DNA from: Reticulitermes speratus
Lineage: Eukaryota; Arthropoda; Insecta; Blattodea; Rhinotermitidae
NCBI GenBank assembly: GCA_021186555.1
Contig: JAJKFL010000003.1
Location: 35,638,908-35,702,907, forward strand
Direction: 5' to 3'
DNA: 64,000 nucleotides
The notes under the pieces: model-generated
Told to the model about the DNA's origin: nothing
Seen by the model: the letters and a program-made list of their open reading frames with translations, nothing else
The model's database searches: none
In this document: positions 58,244-64,000 of the stretch, piece by piece
Layout of the letters: each line of letters starts with the position of its first letter
Numbering within the stretch: the stretch's first letter is position 1
Position numbers and translations under genes: made by a program

Positions 58244-60184
58244 ACCTTTAATTTTATAATGTTGTAAAGCGTGCCTTTTGAGTTCGAATCCATTACATTG
58301 TCGAATTTTTCAGATCACCGATAACAGGCTTTGGTGTATAGTACTACATACTTCAAAAGTAAATGTCTAATCTCCTGGTTTTATAAGAAATTCTTTCAAT
58401 CGCATTATCTTTATGTGAAGTACATTCTATGGGGTCCACCTATATTCTCCTCAAATGATCAAAGCGGCTCGAGTGCGAAGCTGACCTTTCAGCGTATGTT
58501 TGGGCACAGAAAGCAGCAAAGAATAGCTGGATCTGACGGGAGGCCTGCGAAAATTCAGAAACCAGAAGTATCATAATTTGTACTCCTCACGAAGTCTTCA
58601 TAGAAAGATAAATTGAGTGAGAATGGGTTGGAAGAATCAATTATAATGCATGGGAGCTGTAAGAAATGCATGTAACCTTTTGGTAGCAAAACGTGAGAGA
58701 ACGTGGTCATGAGCGTCCGGTTTTTACAGAAGGCGGCGAATTTCTTGATGAGCTGAGCGAATGTCAGCTTCTCAATGACCCTGCTGCTTGGGATTAGTTA
58801 GATGGATAGATCACATTTAGCTTTGGGTAATTGCAAAAAATAACCTTCATTTAGTTTACCTGTATTACAACATTACTGCCCTTACAAAAGAGATATGCCA
58901 GTTACAACTGTCAGTTTATAGACCATTTTTATTGAGTACTGCGTCTATAGTATAATGGCTGCATTATTTTTCCCTTAATTTTTTCATTCCTTAAGAAATT
59001 GAAAAGCATACTTCCATTTCTGTGAAAAGCACTATGAGTCACACATCCAAACCCCCCCTGTTGAGTCACCACCCCTTGCTGTATGACGTGCGGCAATTTA
59101 TGGATATACACGCTTGGATCAGCCAACGAGGCGTTGTGAATTACTTCAAATTACCAATACTGATGGCGCAGTAGTCGCTGTTCGCACGAGAATGTGTGTA
59201 TTGTATCGACCATGTGCGCATATCGATACTACTCACTTCGAGATTTTCAGTTCAAATGTGAATGAAATGCGACATCAACTAGGCCTACCTGTAATATAAA
59301 TGGCACGCAATATATATATGTTAATTTTTATGATAAAATGTTTTTCAGTAAAATATGTTTACTCTCCGACTTTCAGTTGTGTCTAGTCACCCGCAGTGTG
59401 TGAAAGATGTTTTAACAGGGTGAGAATTTGTTTTGGGGAAGGCAAACGTGTCTTTAAGCCTACTAAATCATGCCTTCGTTTTATAACTTACTTCTCACAG
59501 TAAAATTGGCAGAAATCACGTGATTATTGTCCCCAAAGAAATGGAGGGTAAATAAATACAAATATGTAACGGTTTTTAGTTAATAATTTTAAAGTGATCA
59601 TTCCCTTCATTTAGACCTACATGCACATTTGCCTGTGGTCTATCGCAGTTAATACCTTATTTAACATTTATTTGTTACAACAATTCTGCGGAGTTTGTAG
59701 ATGTCACTACTGCTGTTACACTCGTGCGAAAATCAACATGACAACGAGTACGTCAGAAGTTCTTGGATTAAATTATTACCTCACTGTTTGCAAAAGTATA
59801 TTAATAACATCTATCGTACCAAATACTTTCAAAATACGGAACTCCTTCATCATGTTATGGCGCTTAAATTTTTTAAAACTATTTTCCGCCGAAAATTAAA
59901 GAAGGAAGATTAAAACACAAAAATATTACCACAAACATTCCAAATAAAATCGTAATGCTCCTGTAAGGACAGACATTCTGATAGTTTGATAATTAAAATA
60001 CGAACTGCTTTGATGAATTAATATTCAAAAATACTAAATACATGTTAGTGTGAAGTGTCGTGTAAGTGATTTACACATAACATTATATTCCACACAAATA
60101 TTATTGTTATTACCGTTGTTGTTTTTAACGATTAGTTTAGGATATTACGTAATCAGGAACGTCATTATTTACGCAGTTCACCAA
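58244..60184. other. Intergenic, nothing recognised
   Basis: Short frames only. No repeat, RNA or gene was identified. Confidence 0.5.
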
Positions 60185-60400
60185 ATACGGTATCAATCTC
60201 TTTCTCCTTCTCAAGCACCACATTCCGTTGTGGGCCATATCTTCCAGTACCATCCTCCTTAATTCCTTCCGGTCTCTGGTTGATGTATAGCAGTTTCTTA
60301 TTCCTATTACCTTCTAACAGTCTTCAAACGCTCTAGTCCGTCTTTCCCGTGGTCTTTCTCTTTTCCATTTTCCTTCCATCCTGGCAGTCACTATTAGTTC
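60185..60400 (-). pseudogene. LINE C-terminal remnant
   Basis: Minus-strand frames give VTARMEGKWKRERPRERRTR and, after a frameshift, RDRKELRRMVLEDMAHNGMW. The pattern (basic tail with R-D-R-x-x-x-R-R-M-V) fits the extreme C-terminus of an RTE-like LINE distinct from the intact one at 57 kb. Decayed by stops and frameshifts. Confidence 0.5.
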
Positions 60401-61654
60401 TGGCATTTTGTTCCTTATTCAACACTTTAGTAAGTCCATACAAACCTAATCTAAGCGGTTTTGTAAATTTTAAAATATCTGGCTCTTGTACTATACCGTG
60501 CATCTTCTGTTACGAGACCATAATTTTTCTTTACCAACTTCCTTTCGAATACTCTAAGTGCATTCATTTATCTGAGGTCATTGAAGAGGCTTCTACTCCT
60601 TAGCGTAAGATGGGTAATACAGTATAATCAAAATACTTAACTCTGTGAGATTATGATGGGTTGAACTTTTGGTTGCAGTTAAGAAAGTTAGAAACCATTT
60701 ACAGAATTCTGGCAAGGGGAATCGCGTGAAAAAATACACATATAACACCGTGAAGAAGAAGAGAGTGCAGTATTATAAATATAGTAGAGCAGTAGAAAGG
60801 TGAGGGTGGTTGGTGGATGGGACAGATTCAGAATCGTGTTTACTGCTGTGTTTTGGATCTACCAACACAATGATGATATCGTTATTGTTAGTAATACTTT
60901 CATCATCGTCTTCATCATCATCATCTTCATGTTAATACACACCGTCAGTGCACATATCATAAATTATTTGTGCAAGAAATATAAACTCTCTGTCCGGCAA
61001 ATCGTGCAGTGACAGTTCACCTACCGGCTTCTTTGTCAACACTGAGGAAAGAGATGTTTTATTTTAAAAATGTATGTATATGAAGCATTTTCTTAAAGCT
61101 GTGACTTGAAAGTTTACTAATTACCCGGAAGGTGACGAGAAACTTATTCATTTGTTACAGTCCTTGGCAGCAGGTGTCAAATGAAACGGTACTTGTCCGT
61201 GTAATTATCGCACATCCCACTAACAAGTCAGCCTCCTAGTACTAATAGTCTCCACAGAGCGCAGCACTCGTCATTTATTATTCCTTCTGTTAGTGCCACT
61301 TCACTTGTACGACCCTCAGACTTATTAGCCTACTGATCAGAAGACTGACCGATTGTTTCATGCGATAACTTCCGATTCGTTATTGTCAAAGTGGTACATG
61401 TAACTGTGTTGACTAAGAGAATTTCTTTCAAAATTCCAGAGTTTAACATTACCCTCCAGGCCAGGGACTTACGCGTAAAATGTTTCGAAGCACGTTTTGC
61501 ATTTGCAAGTTTAACAATAACAATGACCATCTTAAAGCACCCCCGAACATCTTCGTAGTTCCCGAAGAAGGTAAGAATATACAGACCAAAAAATCGACAT
61601 TCTTGTAGTTTGTCTACAGAAGGTTAATATCGTAAATTTTCATCAGGGAAAAGG
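60401..61654. other. Intergenic, nothing recognised
   Basis: No gene, RNA or repeat was supported. Confidence 0.5.
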
Positions 61655-61850
61655 TAAAACTGTCCGTGTACGCCATGAAGAATTATGGGGAGTGGACTTT
61701 TATCTGTATTCATTCTTAAATTCAGCATTCGAATAAAGGTGACTTGCCAGCTTAATGCCCTACCACTTTACCACCGGCAAAAGAGCTCCCGATACCCATT
61801 CAATGGGAGCCTGGGTAGTTTCCAGGGAACGTCTGAAAGTTAACAATTTA
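61655..61850 (-). mobile_element. SINE family 2, diverged and headless
   Basis: Minus orientation: gtccgtgtacgccatgaag, tttaccaccggcaaaagag, atacccattcaatgggagcc. It loses similarity before the head. Confidence 0.6.
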
Positions 61851-62464
61851 GAGCCTAGTGGTTAGATACTCCATCTAACGCCAGGTTTAGCACTCAGTAA
61901 ATCTAAATTATGTCACAGAGTGCATTTAATTTTTGTATATTTGTCAGCAAAACAACCATTATTTCCCTATAGAATATTAACTTGCTGATTTTATAGCCGA
62001 GTTGGTGTCTGCTTGCTAGACGCTTTGAAATCAGTCTTTAAATATAATTATCTTAATATTAGTCTTTAAATTTTTAAAATCAGAAGAAAGTATTAGTTAT
62101 TCAGCTAATTTACCCGACTACGTTACTGTCTTCCAACTCTCCGGAACTCTCTAAAAAATGCCATTAAGAAAGCCAAGATTCCATCAATAAATCAATCAAT
62201 CAATCAATCCGTGTTTGCTTATCTCTCTCTCAGAGCAGATAAAGAATAAATCGTCCTTGTACGCCATGACTAACTTTCCTCTTTCAGTGCTGTTGGCGAG
62301 ACTTGGAACAATATCTCATGAGGGTTTTAAGCATTATAATTTGAGAAAGTGAAACGACACATACATAAATAAAATCGTCTATCATCAAACCTGAAAGATC
62401 ACGGCCAGTTCCTCTGTCACGTCTTCGAAGAATTTGCCGGTACAGTAACCAGTAATCTGAAGTT
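61851..62464. other. Intergenic with (AATC)n and a SINE scrap
   Basis: (AATC)n at about 62185-62209. A short cgtccttgtacgccatgac at about 62253-62271 equals the 3' end of SINE family 2. No gene. Confidence 0.5.
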
Positions 62465-62640
62465 AAATTTGTCCCTGTGTACTCGAATAGTTTATGATGG
62501 GGAGTAAAAGTACTGTTCCACGTAATCTTAACCATGGCAGTGGACAGAGGTGAGTGGTCAGCTTCACGCACAAGCCGCCTTATCTCCTGGGGAAAAAAAC
62601 GCTCCCACATACCTATTGAATAAGAGGATTAAAAGGGAAT
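62465..62640 (-). mobile_element. SINE family 2, diverged and headless
   Basis: Minus orientation: ttgtccctgtgtactcgaat, gacagaggtgagtggtcagc, tatctcctggggaaaaaaac, cctattgaataagagg. Head absent. Confidence 0.65.
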
Positions 62641-63019
62641 TGCTTTACAACTCAATATTTTCAAATATGGCAAGAATGCGAATTATTGTGGTTGTACTGG
62701 ACAAACTGTGCTTGAACAACAAGCTCTTCATAGAAGAAAATAAAACAGCCACAGTAATACTAACATATGTATCGTGCTATAAATCTATACAGAATATTAC
62801 TGAATAGTTTTTACGAAAGTTTAGGTTTTGTAGGGGGCCAATGTGAGGCAATTTGAGACAGGAAATATATGGTCGCAAAAGTATCTATACCAGAATCGGC
62901 GTCGATACAGAGGCTGGGGCGGTAGGCAACCCGCCAACGGTAACTTCCCGGATCTGAGATCTTTTAATTTTTTTTTTATTATTTTCTATAAATACTTATT
63001 GGTTACACATTTTGCGCAT
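62641..63019. other. Intergenic, nothing recognised
   Basis: No supportable feature. Confidence 0.5.
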
Positions 63020-63430
63020 TATTTTTAATAGTATTTATTTTTCCAATTAATTCGCAAGAGCTCTTTGAAGTGGAGCCACCGGCTTCATTGCAAGCATTGC
63101 AGCGGTGAACCATGTTTTGGCGCACCATTTCAAAGAACCCCGGCGTGTTCTGAACAGTTTCATATGCTGCTGGAATTCGAGGTACCATATACTCGTCTAC
63201 ATAGGGTCTCATAAATGAGACTCTTGAGGTCATAAATGAGACCCTTGAGGTGACCCCACAGAAAGAATTATTGACGATTTTAGTATGAAGGAAACGTTTC
63301 CGACCACATGTTCCCTTTCTCAAATTTCCCCCTTTTGACCCCCCGAAAATCCCTGGGGGTTTTAAAAAAAACTGTTCACTTACAGCCTGTATAATATATG
63401 AATATACTATATGAGTTCTGCCCGGAAGTT
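63020..63430 (-). pseudogene. DDE-type transposase C-terminal remnant
   Basis: The minus frame includes RPYVDEYMVPRIPAAYETVQ followed by FFEMVRQNMVHRCNACNEAG. Shifting frame right after the GG gives LHFKELL. The layout (V-x-x-x-V/I-P ... M-V-x-R-C-x-x-C-x-x-x-G-G-x-H-F-x-x-L-L) resembles the C-terminus of insect DDE transposases often called IS630/pogo-like. Family assignment is from memory. A 21-bp tandem duplication (63209-63251) and the frameshift show it is dead. The catalytic DDE region is not in the window. Confidence 0.45.
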
Positions 63431-64000
63431 TGTTCATTTTGCGTTCAAGTAATTCAGACTTGGGAAAAATTACTCAATCAGTGGAAAATTAATGATATGC
63501 TGAGTGCAGTTAGAAACAAAAATATTTGAAAACAGGAGACTGCCGCCGACGCTGTGTTTTATTTTTCTAGCTCTCGGTACACTCTACATGTCGTGTGTGT
63601 CATGTCAGTCGCCTCTCACATGTGAGTGGCATCTGACTGCAGCCCGATCATTCGTCATACGAGAAACTATGATGAATGATGTGATAGCGTGTTTGTTTTA
63701 ACCACCCTCCACCTCTCTCTGGCTCACCAATTCACAGTTCTTCTTTATCACACTCCACTTCTCTATTCCATAATCATGACACGAATCCCCTTGGGAACAT
63801 GGGCTACCATACTCACTTATTTCGCTTATCAGGTCCAAAGCATATTTAAAAATGAAAGAAAAATATATCAGTGTGACTAAAGCAAGTTATGGGATTGTGA
63901 GCTTCGTTATATTCTAAAAATGCAGAGACAATTCCTTAATTACATTACATACAAAATCTTATCAGTTGTGATATTTGAGAGCTAGGGAAGAGAGAGAATA
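63431..64000. other. Intergenic, nothing recognised
   Basis: Window end. Short frames only. Confidence 0.5.

Noticed and set aside
4070..62640. Functional tRNA genes at the SINE heads
   Set aside because: Only A- and B-box regions are tRNA-like. Acceptor pairing and anticodon arms are not convincing, and each head is followed by a shared SINE body or is truncated.
1..64000. Telomeric TTAGG arrays, rRNA genes, histone or other host exons
   Set aside because: Looked for while reading and not seen. A translated search against an insect proteome would be needed to exclude small exons.

Overview
This is AT-rich eukaryotic intergenic DNA, almost certainly from an arthropod with a large, repeat-filled genome. 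No host protein-coding exon, rRNA, functional tRNA, operon or CRISPR array could be supported. The only long open frames are reverse transcriptases of non-LTR retrotransposons. The tRNA-derived SINE heads and the LINE peptide endings resemble, from memory only, repeats that litter insect and especially cockroach (Periplaneta-like) assemblies. That species guess was not checked.

Layout. 1-10 kb: a hammerhead-like hairpin motif, a LINE 3' fragment, a family-1 SINE, a ten-copy 37-bp tandem array, a family-2 SINE and a (TAG)n microsatellite. 10-20 kb: an 87-bp LINE insertion with a perfect 11-bp target-site duplication (TSD), SINE pieces and a rearranged SINE. 20-30 kb: a 97-nt hairpin, an inverted pair of hammerhead-like motifs, a SINE split by a polyadenylated retrocopy, and a family-3 SINE with TSD. 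30-40 kb: LINE fragments, the best hammerhead-like copy (32.3 kb), two family-2 SINEs, a CpG-rich patch with a CRE palindrome, and a foldback element (37.8-38.4 kb). 40-50 kb: three tandem arrays (40, 35 and 22 bp units), a second foldback element (47.0-47.5 kb) and a SINE with a 10-bp TSD. 50-64 kb: a LINE fragment, a Jockey-type LINE broken by one stop codon, an RTE-like LINE with a 659-codon frame and a 9-bp TSD, more SINEs, and a decayed DDE-type transposase end.

How the parts relate. The window is a graveyard of retroposition. LINEs supply reverse transcriptase, and the SINEs carry tRNA-like heads with A/B-box promoters and depend on LINE machinery in trans. Several insertions still show TSDs, so they are recent.

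The least expected signal is a small dispersed family of hairpin motifs. Each has a CTGANGA box, a short stem-loop and a GAAAC-type box. In the better copies two flanking strands are complementary and differ between copies in a compensatory way. This resembles a type I hammerhead ribozyme with a minimal stem III, but with an extra U in the core. Two copies sit in the arms of foldback elements about 460-480 bp long. Hammerheads of this general kind are known from Penelope-like elements and other small retroelements, so a nonautonomous relative is a reasonable but unproven reading.
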